This document shows positions 8,957-17,503 of a stretch of 37,640 bases of DNA, one piece after another (the stretch's first letter is position 1; each line of letters starts with the position of its first letter). The position numbers were made by a program, and so were the translations under genes. Source of the DNA: Pseudomonadota bacterium. Lineage in GTDB: Bacteria > Pseudomonadota > Alphaproteobacteria > Rhizobiales > Rhizobiaceae. The stretch lies in assembly GCA_023404095.1 (NCBI GenBank), contig JAEYDD010000044.1, positions 1 through 37,640 on the forward strand, given 5' to 3'. The notes under the pieces are model-generated. The model ran no database searches. It had not been told where the DNA came from and saw nothing but the letters and a program-made list of their open reading frames with translations.

Positions 8957-9669
8957 TGGCAGGGTTCGAGACATTTGACCGGGAATTGCGTCTCGCGACG
9001 GCCGGGCTGGAGCCGGAAGCAATCCGCAAGGAGCTTGCAGTATTTGCCAAGCGCAGCGTGTCCGAGATTATCGCCTCAGGCAGAGCGAGCCCGCGGTTCG
9101 AGCGGTATGTAAACAGCCGTCGCGGCGTGCCTGAGGAAGCGGTGCAGCTGCCTGGCCCGATCGTCTACGAGTTCTCGCTCTGGGAGCCGATCATTACGTT
9201 CGCCCTTTCCGAGCTGCAGAAGCGTTCGCCTGTCAAGAGTGGGCGGTTTCGGAATTCGTTCATCGTCATCGTCAACCGGGCGATCGTCACCAACTTCGAC
9301 GGCATCGGGCCTGACGACGAAGTGATGATCACGAATTTTCAGCCCTACATCCGAAAGGCAGAAAGTGGCGTCCTCGGCACGAAGCGGTTTGCAATCTTCG
9401 ACGGCACCAAGCGGACGCTGGCGCGGACGTTCGGCAATGAGGGACGCAATTCGGCGGCCTTTAGCTTCGAAACTCGGTGGCTGGAGCTCGGATCGGGCCT
9501 TCACCCCGACATTCCGTACATTTTGAAGGGAAGCCGCGGAGGCGGTGCCGCATCCATGAACCGGCGTTCCAGTGCTTTCCGGGCCGGTCGCACGACGCTC
9601 GCGCCGCGCAGGGACAGACAAGCCGGCATGCCGATCACCTATCCGGCCGTCGTCATCAACCAGGTCTGA
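8956..9669 (+). CDS. HK97 gp10-like tail completion / connector protein (probable)
   Basis: The 237-residue protein overlaps the previous stop. It contains the pattern SELQKRSPVKSGRFRNSF followed later by a strand region and a basic C-terminus, which resembles gp10-like neck or tail-completion proteins where a 'P..TG.L..S' segment is conserved. It is longer than typical gp10 (about 120-150 residues) because of an N-terminal helical extension. Assignment is from pattern and gene order. Confidence 0.6.
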   Translation: MAGFETFDRELRLATAGLEPEAIRKELAVFAKRSVSEIIASGRASPRFERYVNSRRGVPEEAVQLPGPIVYEFSLWEPIITFALSELQKRSPVKSGRFRNSFIVIVNRAIVTNFDGIGPDDEVMITNFQPYIRKAESGVLGTKRFAIFDGTKRTLARTFGNEGRNSAAFSFETRWLELGSGLHPDIPYILKGSRGGGAASMNRRSSAFRAGRTTLAPRRDRQAGMPITYPAVVINQV

Positions 9670-9672
9670 CAC

Positions 9673-10101
9673 ATGGCAAGCCCCGCAACGTTCGACGCGT
9701 TCGAGACCCGTTTGAAGACGGCTTGGACGGCAACCGCCCTCGTCTTCGAAAACGAGTTCGCGCAACACCTTCTCGACGCCAATGCGCCGTTCGTCTTCGT
9801 CGAGGTCTATGGCGATACCTATGCGCAGGAGACATTCGGCGCCCCGCAGGCGAACCACTTCCTCGAGGAGGGCGTCGCCTACCTGCATGTGATGAGCAAG
9901 TCGGGCGGGGGCAGCCGCCAGGCGCGTATCTGGGCCAACGACCTTCTGAACCTCTTTCGCGAGCAGCCGATCGGCTCGCTGTTCATGCCGGAAATGTCGA
10001 TCGGAGCGGGCGAGCCTGGCCAGGACTTCCCCGGCTATTTCTCCATTGCGGCGACCATTCGCTGGTATCGCCGTGACGTCACCAGCCTTTCGACGCCGTA
10101 A
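9673..10101 (+). CDS. tail terminator-like protein
   Basis: The 142-residue protein starts four bases after the previous stop. An N-terminal amphipathic helix is followed by strand segments (APFVFVEVYGD, VAYLHVMSKSGG) and an AATIRWYRRD C-terminus, the layout of small tail terminator or completion proteins that cap the tail tube before it joins the head. It is immediately followed by the tail tube gene, the normal order. No unique motif is available. Confidence 0.65.
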   Translation: MASPATFDAFETRLKTAWTATALVFENEFAQHLLDANAPFVFVEVYGDTYAQETFGAPQANHFLEEGVAYLHVMSKSGGGSRQARIWANDLLNLFREQPIGSLFMPEMSIGAGEPGQDFPGYFSIAATIRWYRRDVTSLSTP

Positions 10102-10130
10102 CGCGGCATTCTCAACCACAGGAGATCAAC

Positions 10131-11063
10131 ATGACCGTAGCTGACGGCTCACAGGTCCGCCTTGCCGACGTTTCGGAAGCCACCATTGGCACGACGCCGG
10201 CAAGCCCCACGTTCCAGACCATGCGCTATGTCTCGTCTGACATCCGCATTTCGAAGCAGACCGAAATTCCCGACGAGATCCGCGCCGACCGCAACGTCGC
10301 GTCGATCGTCGACGTCGGCCGAATGGTTCAGGGAACGATCAACACGCTCCTGTCGTATGGAACCTACGACAAATGGTTCGAGCGCCTTCTCTGCTCGACG
10401 TGGTCGGCCAACGTCCTGAAGAACGGCGTGCAGCACCAGGCCGGCACGCTGGAAAAGATGTTCGAGCAGGGCGCCACCGACACGTTCATCCGCTATGTCG
10501 CCTGCCGCTGGAACACGCTGGACCTCCGCCTGGCCGCCAAGCAGTCGATTAGCGCGAACTGGGGCATCATGGGTATCCGGTCGCCGGACCCGACCAGCGC
10601 GATCCTGACGGGCGCCACCTACACGGCTGCGACCGACACGCCGGTCATGAATGCCGGGCTGAATGTCTCCGCACTTACCTTCGCAGGCATCACGAATGCC
10701 CCGAAGGTGCAGGCTATGAACGTCAGCATCCGAAACAACATCTACGCCAACGACGTCGTCGGCACCTACGAACCCGATTCCCACGGTCTCGGCCGCTTCG
10801 AGGTGACCGGCTCGCTGACGACGCTGTTCGAGAACATGGATACCTATCACGCGATCCTTTCGCACAGCGACGTTGGCATATCCATGACGCTCACCGACGA
10901 GCTCGGCAACGCCTATGCCATCGCACTGCCGAAGGTGAAGCTTCTCGACGGCGGGCCCACCGTGGGCGGCAACGGCCGGGCCGTGCTCCTCGAGGTGCCC
11001 TTCCAGGCACGCTACGACAGCACATCAGGCGCCTCGATCTCGATCACGCGGACGCCGGCATGA
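10131..11063 (+). CDS. major tail tube protein
   Basis: The 310-residue protein follows an ACAGGAGATC site. It has features of siphovirus tube proteins: an early MRYVSSDIRISKQTEIPDEIR segment with an invariant-looking acidic/Arg cluster, a VVGTYEPDSHGLGRFEVTG region, and a C-terminal strand with GGNGRAVLLEVPFQARYD. It polymerises into hexameric rings around the tape measure. The slot before the tail chaperone pair supports the call. Confidence 0.85.
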   Translation: MTVADGSQVRLADVSEATIGTTPASPTFQTMRYVSSDIRISKQTEIPDEIRADRNVASIVDVGRMVQGTINTLLSYGTYDKWFERLLCSTWSANVLKNGVQHQAGTLEKMFEQGATDTFIRYVACRWNTLDLRLAAKQSISANWGIMGIRSPDPTSAILTGATYTAATDTPVMNAGLNVSALTFAGITNAPKVQAMNVSIRNNIYANDVVGTYEPDSHGLGRFEVTGSLTTLFENMDTYHAILSHSDVGISMTLTDELGNAYAIALPKVKLLDGGPTVGGNGRAVLLEVPFQARYDSTSGASISITRTPA

Positions 11064-11254
11064 CGAGGAAGCGTGAACTCCCGACCGAAGCGGCTGCCGA
11101 AACCATTGTTCCGGCGGTTTCATTCACCGGCTACCCCGATGGGAAGACGCCGGTTCAATTTATCGCCGGGGTCGAAAGCGCCCCGGTCCCTGCCGAGTTC
11201 GCGCAGCTGATGCGTGAGAAGGGCCTTGTCTCCATCCCCGAAGGTGAAATCTGA
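11060..11254 (+). CDS. small tail-region protein, unknown
   Basis: The 64-residue product starts in an ATGA overlap with the tube gene stop and its own stop touches the next start (11254), so it is a coupled member of the tail operon. The sequence is charged at the start and then beta-rich (GYPDGKTPVQFIAGVES) with a short helical end. I do not recognise a family. Confidence 0.7.
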   Translation: MTRKRELPTEAAAETIVPAVSFTGYPDGKTPVQFIAGVESAPVPAEFAQLMREKGLVSIPEGEI

Positions 11255-11673
11255 TGACAATAAAGCTTGCCTCGCTCAAGGCCGACCTGGCGCGTGAAGA
11301 AAAGGGCGACTGGATCGAGTTTCCGGACTGGCCAGGCGTCGAATTCAACGTCTCCTCGCTCCACCTGCCGGCCTACCAGACGGCCCGGGATATCCTCTTT
11401 AAGCGCCTGGCACGGCAGTACAAGAAGACGGCGATCCCCTCCTCGGTACTGACGACCGAAATCGGAAAACTCTATGCCAAGCACATCCTGCATGGCTGGC
11501 GCGGCCTCGACGTGGCGTTCTCGGCGGACAAGGCGCTGGAGATCCTGTCGGACCCGGAATACCGCAACGTGGTCGCCGCAATCGAGTTTTGCGCGGGCAG
11601 GGTGTCAGAGACCGATATCGAGTTCATCGAGGACGAGGTGGGAAACTCCGCAAAGCCTTCCGCAGCCGCATAA
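11254..11673 (+). CDS. tail assembly chaperone, short form (G-like)
   Basis: The 139-residue zero-frame product starts at ATG 11254, one base into the stop of the previous gene. It occupies the G slot between the tube and tape measure genes. It contains a mainly helical core (LPAYQTARDILFKRLARQY, then GKLYAKHILHGWRGLDV). Near its 3' end a slippery heptamer lets part of the ribosomes shift into the -1 frame and make a longer G-T form. These chaperones coat the tape measure during tail assembly. Confidence 0.85.
   Translation: MTIKLASLKADLAREEKGDWIEFPDWPGVEFNVSSLHLPAYQTARDILFKRLARQYKKTAIPSSVLTTEIGKLYAKHILHGWRGLDVAFSADKALEILSDPEYRNVVAAIEFCAGRVSETDIEFIEDEVGNSAKPSAAA
11640..11646 (+). promoter_or_regulatory. 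-1 ribosomal slippery heptamer GGGAAAC
   Basis: The heptamer is aligned exactly as X-XXY-YYZ in the zero frame of the short chaperone (G GGA AAC). After a one-base slip the next codon is CTC at 11646 and the frame stays open to 12035. Phage lambda uses the close relative GGGAAAG in its G/GT genes. A small hairpin (CCGC 11666-11669 with GCGG 11675-11678) lies downstream but looks weak. Confidence 0.85.
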
Positions 11674-12035
11674 AGCGGGCGGGGGCGGTCGCGTTCTTTG
11701 ACTGGCTCGACGAGCTGGCCGCAGCCTTTCCCGACGAGGAATGGTTGCAGCCGGAGGGAGCCGACGACGAGTTCGAGCCGGCGCTGTGGCACGAACTCTA
11801 TTTCCGCGCCTTCGATGCCCTCCAGTACGACCGCTTCTATGGGGCGTTCGGGGGCGAGGGGCCGATCTACTATAGCGCGCTCAGCCAGTATGCGCGCGAC
11901 CATGGCATCTCCGGCGACGATCTTCGCCGCTTCCACGTGTTCATGAACGCTGTCGACGGCGAATGGCTGAAACTCCAGAAGGAGAAGGCCGACGATTCCG
12001 ATCGCCAGAAAAAGCAAGATGAGGCGCACCGGTAA
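11646..12035 (+). CDS. tail assembly chaperone, T domain made by -1 frameshift
   Basis: This segment is expected to be translated as the C-terminal part of a 260-residue G-T fusion: 131 residues of the short form, then 129 residues from the -1 frame. The frame is open from 11589, 57 bases before the slip site, and has no well-placed own start. The T part is acidic and aromatic (DWLDELAAAFPDEEWLQ) with a Lys/Glu-rich helical end. It stops exactly at the tape measure start. Confidence 0.8.
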   Translation, partial: LRKAFRSRIKRAGAVAFFDWLDELAAAFPDEEWLQPEGADDEFEPALWHELYFRAFDALQYDRFYGAFGGEGPIYYSALSQYARDHGISGDDLRRFHVFMNAVDGEWLKLQKEKADDSDRQKKQDEAHR

Positions 12036-15000
12036 TGGTCACTGAAGTTCGCAGCCTGCGCGTCACCGCGGACATGGATGAAAGCGGCTATGCCGCCGGA
12101 GCCGCACGGAAGGTTGCTGCGGACAAGGCCATGGCCGCGTCTGGCAAAGAGGTCGTTTTCCAATTCACGGAGACCGACCAGAAAGTCAGCCAGAGCGGCA
12201 ACGTGCTTGCCCGTCTGTCCCGCCAATATGTCGACGGGTTTGCTTCGGCCCAGCGCTTCAATGCTGCCATCAATCAGCTGACGCGCGGCGTCGAACTCGG
12301 CAAGATCGAAATGACGCAGGCGACCGTCATCCTCGATGGAATCTACAAGCGGTATGGCATGATGGCCGATGCCGCGCAGATCGCCCAGCGCGGCCAACTG
12401 GATCTCGCCCGCGCCGTCGAGCAGGCCAATACCCGGCTCGCAGCTCAGCAGAAGATCACGCCCGCGAACCAGAATGGCGCCCTCGGGCAGCGAACGGCGA
12501 ACCTCAACCCGGGCAGCTTCCAGACCGCCAATATCGCCGCGCAGTTTCAGGACATTGGCGTGACCGCCGCCATGGGCATGGCGCCGCTGCAAATCGCTCT
12601 GCAGCAGGGCACGCAGCTGTCCATGGTGTTCGAGCAGATGAAGGCGAGCGGGCAGAGCGCCGGCTCGGCCATGGCCAGCGCCTTCGCCTCGGTTGTAAGC
12701 CCGCTGTCGCTCGTCACGATCGGCCTCGTCGCGGGCAGCGCCGCGCTGATCCAGTATTTCATGACGGCGGAAAGCTCTGCCGAGAAAGCGAACAAGCTGC
12801 TCAGGGAGCAGAACGACATCATCCGAAACGCTGCGAAAATCTGGGGTGATGCAACGCCTGCGCTCAAGGCCTATGTCGACGAGCTCGATCGCGCCGACAA
12901 GCTGAACCAGGGCCGCGAGGCCGGCGGGGTGCTTGCCACCAAGATACTGGAGGAAATGTCGCCAAAGCTGGACGCGTTGCGCGACAAGGCGGTGTCGGCC
13001 TTCTCGGCACTGCGAGTGCGGCCAGGATCTGACGATACGGTTCGAGGGCTTGGCTATGCCTGGGACGATCTCCGGGAACGTGTTGCGGCCGGCACGGCGA
13101 CTGTCACGGACTTTGACAAGGCGCGCGACACGCTCGACGAGGCGATCAACAAATTCGGTCTCCAGGCGCTGAAAGATTTCGGCACGAGCGTCGACGGCGT
13201 CACGTCGGCGTTCTATCGCAGTGTTGAGGCCGCCCAGAAGGCGCGCGACGAGTGGCTGAATGCGGTTGCTGGCGGTACGACGGTCCAGGACATTCTGTCG
13301 GGCGCCACCTTCACCGAAAACGGTCGCACCTATCAGAGCGATGCCTTCCGGCCGCGCGGCGCCACTCCTGTTCCGGATCGCCGGCCGCTATACGAACTTG
13401 ATCGCGATCCTGATCCCAGCACGATTGTGAACTCGGACGGGGTTACAGTTCCCGTGCCGCTTCCTGAGCGCAAACCTTCTCCACTTGCCGGCGAATCGGA
13501 CAGGAAAGCCGAAAGCTCGGCGACGCGCGCCGCCAATGCCTATCGCGACCTGATCAAGACGGCCAACGACCGTGTCGCGCAGATGCGCCTCGAGGCAGAA
13601 GTGTCGGGACAGGCAGGCATTGCCGCGCAGGCTCTCCGCTTCGAACTCGACCTCTTGCAGAAGGCGCAGGACAAGGGGCGCGAGGTCACGGCGCAGCAGC
13701 GCGAGGAGATCAAGCAGCTTGCGGAGGCCTACCGCACGGCTGCCGAGGAAGCGGCAAAGGCGAAGCTGCAGCAGGACTTGATGTTCGAGCGCGAACAGAT
13801 GTTCCGCTCCGGCACCGATCAGGCCGTCGCCGTCCGACTGCGCGGCGCGGGTCTTCCGGTCGATCTCCAGTCGCAGGAAGCGCAGATGATCCGCGACAAC
13901 CTGCGTCTTCAGGAGGCAAAGAGCGCGGTCGATTCCTTCTTCACCGACTTCAAGAGCGCGCTGGAGAGCAATGGCGGTGATATCGGCGAAGCGCTTGGCG
14001 ACGCTCTCAAGAATGCGCTGATCAACCAGCTGAACCGGTGGGCGGACAAGGCGTTCGAAATCGTCGGCAACGCCATCACCAATGCGCTGTTCGGCGACGG
14101 ATCGAGCGGCGGTAGCGGTGGTGTGGCCGGTTCTGTGGCGAGTGCAATCTTCGGCTCCGGGAACTCTGCCGGCCATGGCGCCGCTGCTGGGGTCTCGCGC
14201 GTGTTCAGCCCTGCGAACTCGAACGTTGCGGGCGTTGGACGGGCCGTCGATCTTGCCGGCTCGCTGCTCGGGTCGAGCGAGGTCGCCAATGCTTCGCAGA
14301 TCAACAGCTTCCTGAAGCAGGGTGGGGTCGACATCGATGCGGCGCGGACAGCCTGGTGCGCCGCGTTTGTCAATTCTTCCCTCCAGCAGGTCGGGGTTGA
14401 TGGCTCCGGCTCACTTCTCGCTAACTCGTTCCAGAACTGGGGCAGCCAGATCGACGCGAGCCAGGTGCTCCGCGGCGACGTCCTCCTGAAATCGAATGGT
14501 CTGTCGGCCCTTCAGAGCGGTGGGCATGTCGGGTTTGCGACCGGCGCGACGCGTATGGTCAACGGGCAGTCTCAGCTCGAAATGCTGTCGGGCAACTATC
14601 AGGACAAAGTTGGCACCGCTTGGTTCAACGCCGCCGATCTGCAGGTGCGGCGGGCAACGGAAGTCTCGGACGCCCTGTCCACTTTGAGCGTGTCCTCGGC
14701 GAGCGCGACCGAAGGCCTGGGGCAGTTCGGCTCCGGCCTCGGTGCATTGGGGAGCAATCTCGCCAGCCTGTTCCCGGCCGCGCCGGGCGGCGGTGTTACC
14801 GGTGGCGGCCTCGGTACGTGGATTGGAAACCTCTGGGGCAATCTGACCAACGGTGCAGGAACGCAGTGGGCGTCGGCGGTTTCCGGCAGCCTGCTGCCTG
14901 GTCTGTTTGCTGACGGAACACAATCTGCGCCGGGCGGGCTCGCAATCGTCGGTGAGCGTGGCCGCGAACTCGTCAACCTGCCGCGTGGGTCGCAGGTGGT

Positions 15001-15241
15001 TCCGAACCACAAGACCGAGCACCTGCTCGCCACCGCCGCGAACGGCAACAGCGCCGGATCGGTCAAGGTCGACGTGGAGGTCTACATGAGAAAGGACGGT
15101 ACGCTGGATGCCTTCGTCAGGAACGTCTCGCGCGAGGAAAGCGCCAGCGTCGCGCAACAGGGCCTTTCGGAGTATCGCCGAAACGGCATCCAGAACGACA
15201 TCAAGCGATACAACGACGATCCGTATGCGCGGGGAGCGTAA
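12035..15241 (+). CDS. tail tape measure protein with embedded peptidoglycan hydrolase domain
   Basis: The 1068-residue protein sets tail length and helps DNA entry. Residues 1-210 are helical, a hydrophobic segment lies at about 215-243 (VVSPLSLVTIGLVAGSAAL), and 500-660 is coiled-coil. Residues about 750-870 contain a Cys-His hydrolase-like domain of the CHAP/NlpC-P60 type (TIGR02594-like): TAWCAAFVN with Cys775 and a GGHVGFATG with His831. The C-terminal segment LAIVGERGRELVNLPRGSQV is a hallmark of lambda-type tape measure proteins. Its size would suggest a tail near 150 nm, by the usual 0.15 nm per residue rule. Confidence 0.93.
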   Translation: MVTEVRSLRVTADMDESGYAAGAARKVAADKAMAASGKEVVFQFTETDQKVSQSGNVLARLSRQYVDGFASAQRFNAAINQLTRGVELGKIEMTQATVILDGIYKRYGMMADAAQIAQRGQLDLARAVEQANTRLAAQQKITPANQNGALGQRTANLNPGSFQTANIAAQFQDIGVTAAMGMAPLQIALQQGTQLSMVFEQMKASGQSAGSAMASAFASVVSPLSLVTIGLVAGSAALIQYFMTAESSAEKANKLLREQNDIIRNAAKIWGDATPALKAYVDELDRADKLNQGREAGGVLATKILEEMSPKLDALRDKAVSAFSALRVRPGSDDTVRGLGYAWDDLRERVAAGTATVTDFDKARDTLDEAINKFGLQALKDFGTSVDGVTSAFYRSVEAAQKARDEWLNAVAGGTTVQDILSGATFTENGRTYQSDAFRPRGATPVPDRRPLYELDRDPDPSTIVNSDGVTVPVPLPERKPSPLAGESDRKAESSATRAANAYRDLIKTANDRVAQMRLEAEVSGQAGIAAQALRFELDLLQKAQDKGREVTAQQREEIKQLAEAYRTAAEEAAKAKLQQDLMFEREQMFRSGTDQAVAVRLRGAGLPVDLQSQEAQMIRDNLRLQEAKSAVDSFFTDFKSALESNGGDIGEALGDALKNALINQLNRWADKAFEIVGNAITNALFGDGSSGGSGGVAGSVASAIFGSGNSAGHGAAAGVSRVFSPANSNVAGVGRAVDLAGSLLGSSEVANASQINSFLKQGGVDIDAARTAWCAAFVNSSLQQVGVDGSGSLLANSFQNWGSQIDASQVLRGDVLLKSNGLSALQSGGHVGFATGATRMVNGQSQLEMLSGNYQDKVGTAWFNAADLQVRRATEVSDALSTLSVSSASATEGLGQFGSGLGALGSNLASLFPAAPGGGVTGGGLGTWIGNLWGNLTNGAGTQWASAVSGSLLPGLFADGTQSAPGGLAIVGERGRELVNLPRGSQVVPNHKTEHLLATAANGNSAGSVKVDVEVYMRKDGTLDAFVRNVSREESASVAQQGLSEYRRNGIQNDIKRYNDDPYARGA

Positions 15242-15244
15242 GCC

Positions 15245-15898
15245 ATGGTGCTGAGCTTTCCCCTCAACGCCTCGGAGTTCGCCGACAAGCTCCGCATACA
15301 GTCGGTTCGCTGGTGGCTGCAGGAGCACCAGGAGGCGTCTTTGACGGGCGGCGGGGACTTCCTCGTCGCCGATCTAGCGCCGCGCCTGTGGCGGGCAGAC
15401 GTGACGCTGATCCGGATGGGCCACGACGATGCGGCAGAAGTGCAAGCCCTCATCGAAAGCCTCGACGGCTCGATCAATGCGTTCAACCTCTATGATCCCC
15501 GGAAGAAGTATCCGCGGGGCGACCCGAGCGGGTCTCTCATCTCCGCTGCTACGCCATCCATTTCATCGCTGAGCAGTAACAACAAGGTTCTCACGATATC
15601 GGGCCTCCCGGCCGGATATCAGCTGTCCGGCGGCGACATGTTCTGCTTCCTCTATGGCTCCGGCACGCAGCGGCTGGCGCTCCACCGGGTTGTGTCGGCC
15701 GTTGCCGCGAACGGTTCTGGCGTTGCGAGCGGTGTCGAGGTGCGGCCTCACTTCAGGCCGGGTGTCGCCACCGGTATTGCGCTCGATTTCATCAAGCCGG
15801 TCGCCCGCGTGCGGATCGTGCCGGGAAGCTTTGATCCTGGCACCGCACGCGGGATGATCACGGAGGGCATGTCCTTCCAGGCTCAGCAGGTGATCTGA
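15245..15898 (+). CDS. distal tail protein (probable)
   Basis: The 217-residue protein lies directly downstream of the tape measure, in the slot of distal tail proteins that join tube and tip. The N-terminal half has aromatic strand segments (SVRWWLQEHQEASL, PRLWRADVTLIRM) and an INAFNLYDPRKKYP stretch like tail hub-adaptor proteins. The C-terminal half has FIKPVARVRIVPGSFD. It overlaps the next gene in a TGATG. The role comes from position and strand pattern. Confidence 0.7.
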   Translation: MVLSFPLNASEFADKLRIQSVRWWLQEHQEASLTGGGDFLVADLAPRLWRADVTLIRMGHDDAAEVQALIESLDGSINAFNLYDPRKKYPRGDPSGSLISAATPSISSLSSNNKVLTISGLPAGYQLSGGDMFCFLYGSGTQRLALHRVVSAVAANGSGVASGVEVRPHFRPGVATGIALDFIKPVARVRIVPGSFDPGTARGMITEGMSFQAQQVI

Positions 15899-16533
15899 TG
15901 GTGCGCTCTGTCGATTCCAACACCAGCAACTATCTGAACGCCGGCAAGGGCGTCATTCCGCGATCCTTCGTCTGGATCAAGGCCAGGAACCGGGACACCG
16001 GGGCCGCCGAACATATCGGCTTCTGGAATGGCCTGGACAGTGTCGACGCCACCGTGATCGATGGCGTTTCAGGCTTGCCTGTGACCCGCACCTATCATGC
16101 GGCCGGCTCGCTGCTCTCGGTAGGGACGATCACCCGCACGCCGGAGCTGGAAGTTCGCACGGTACGCGTCGGACTAAGCCAGATCAGCGACGCGGTCCAG
16201 CTGCTCGTCCGCGGCTACGACGTTCGTCACGCGCCGATCGAGATCCATGAGGGGTACCTCGATCTGGAGACCCGGAAGCTGGTTGGCGATGCGATCATCG
16301 ATTTCGTCGGCTGGGTGAATGGGGCGCCGATAAACACGCCGGCCGTGGGTCAGAACGGCGGCATCGAGGTTGATTGCGTATCGCACAGCCGCATGCTGAC
16401 GCGGACCAATCCGGCGAAGAAGTCGCACGAGGCGCAGAAGCGTCGGTCGGGAGACAAGTACCGGCAATACAACACTGTCGCCGGCCAGTGGCAATACTGG
16501 TGGGGCGAGCGCGAAGGCGAGACGATGGGTTGA
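15898..16533 (+). CDS. tail hub/baseplate-type protein (DUF2163-like position)
   Basis: The 211-residue protein begins in the stop of the previous gene. It is beta-rich (RSFVWIKARNRDTGAAEHIGF, TITRTPELEVRTVRVGL, HAPIEIHEGYLDLE) and ends in a basic, Tyr/Trp-rich tail (QYNTVAGQWQYWWGERE). The place between the distal tail gene and the NlpC-like gene is where the gene transfer agent gp13-type hub gene sits. I cannot confirm homology by eye. Confidence 0.65.
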   Translation: MVRSVDSNTSNYLNAGKGVIPRSFVWIKARNRDTGAAEHIGFWNGLDSVDATVIDGVSGLPVTRTYHAAGSLLSVGTITRTPELEVRTVRVGLSQISDAVQLLVRGYDVRHAPIEIHEGYLDLETRKLVGDAIIDFVGWVNGAPINTPAVGQNGGIEVDCVSHSRMLTRTNPAKKSHEAQKRRSGDKYRQYNTVAGQWQYWWGEREGETMG

Positions 16534-16537
16534 GCCG

Positions 16538-16954
16538 ATGAACATGATCCGCAAAGACGATTGGTATTCCCGCCTGTCGAGCTACATCGACGGCGCTTTC
16601 CGCAAGCCGTTTGCCTATGGCGAATTCGATTGCACGCTCTTCGCTGCGGGCGCCGTCGAGGCGATGACGGGCGTCAACCTTTACGCCGATTTTCTCGGCC
16701 GCTACCGAACGCTGAGAGGCGGCCTGCGCCAGTTGAAAAAGCTCGGGTTCGGCAATCAGGTCGACTACGTGGCCTCGCTCTTCACCGAAGTGCATCCCGC
16801 CATGGCACAGGTCGGCGACATTGCCGTCGTCGATACGGATACCGGCCCCGGGCTCGGCATCGTGCAGGGCGCACGCATCTACGTCACGCAACCGGACACT
16901 CTCGGCCTGGGTCTTGTTGATCTCCTCCGGGCGTCGCGCGCATTCCGCGTCTAG
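16538..16954 (+). CDS. NlpC/P60-like tail protein (DUF6950 type)
   Basis: The 138-residue protein has the FAYGEFDCTLFAAGAVEAMTG segment typical of DUF6950, with the NlpC/P60-type nucleophile position at Cys32. The region where the catalytic His of active NlpC/P60 peptidases should stand reads GPGLGIVQG and has no His. The domain could therefore be a structural relic or use another residue. It sits where gene transfer agents and many alphaproteobacterial siphophages carry their gp14 peptidase, between hub gene and tail tip gene. Confidence 0.75.
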   Translation: MNMIRKDDWYSRLSSYIDGAFRKPFAYGEFDCTLFAAGAVEAMTGVNLYADFLGRYRTLRGGLRQLKKLGFGNQVDYVASLFTEVHPAMAQVGDIAVVDTDTGPGLGIVQGARIYVTQPDTLGLGLVDLLRASRAFRV

Positions 16955-16996
16955 CGGAGCTGGCGCCGATCCCCTCTACCTAAGAAAGGAACGAAC

Positions 16997-17221
16997 ATGT
17001 CTCAGACGATCATAAACAGTCTGAAATCCCAGAACGCATTTCTGCAGGGCGAAATCGAACGGTTCGCGACCGCCGTCGACAACCTCTCTCAGCAGCTTGC
17101 TGCCGCGCTCAACCGGCTGAAGCCGCTCGATCCCGAATTCGTTGCTTCGATCGTTGGCGAAGAACCTGGCGAGAAGGTGCCGGTCGTGGTCGTCGACGAA
17201 GATACCAACGTGGCCGATTGA
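16997..17221 (+). CDS. small tail-region protein with coiled coil, unknown
   Basis: The 74-residue product follows an AGAAAGGAAC site. The first 45 residues form one amphipathic helix (SLKSQNAFLQGEIERFATAV), and the acidic tail ends in VVVVDEDTNVAD. It resembles no family I know. It is co-directional with the tail genes and lies between the NlpC-like and tip genes. Confidence 0.65.
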   Translation: MSQTIINSLKSQNAFLQGEIERFATAVDNLSQQLAAALNRLKPLDPEFVASIVGEEPGEKVPVVVVDEDTNVAD

Positions 17222-17249
17222 TCATCTCAACAGGGAAAGGACCACCGAA

Positions 17250-17441
17250 ATGGCAAATAAGACCTATGAAATCCGCAAGGAAGGCGCGCTTCTCTTCACC
17301 GTCCAGGGCTCCCGCTGTGTCGTCGATGGCATGGGCGTTCGGGTCTATGATGACGAGGGCGACGTTGTCTTCAACGGCGACCACAGCCATTCCGCCGTGA
17401 AGGAGCCGGCTCGCCCCGCTGAGCCTCCCGTTACCGAATAA
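17250..17441 (+). CDS. small beta-rich tail-region protein, unknown
   Basis: The 63-residue product begins at ATG 17250, chosen because GGAAAGGA precedes it. A longer frame starting at 17142 only overlaps the previous gene. The sequence alternates strands (YEIRKEGALLFTVQG, MGVRVYDDEGDVVF) and ends in a Pro-rich tail. No family recognised. Confidence 0.6.
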   Translation: MANKTYEIRKEGALLFTVQGSRCVVDGMGVRVYDDEGDVVFNGDHSHSAVKEPARPAEPPVTE

Positions 17442-17503
17442 GCCTACTTCGTCCGAAATACCTCCGTCGCTGCCGGCTCTCGGCTTAACGCTCCGGGTTC
17501 TCC

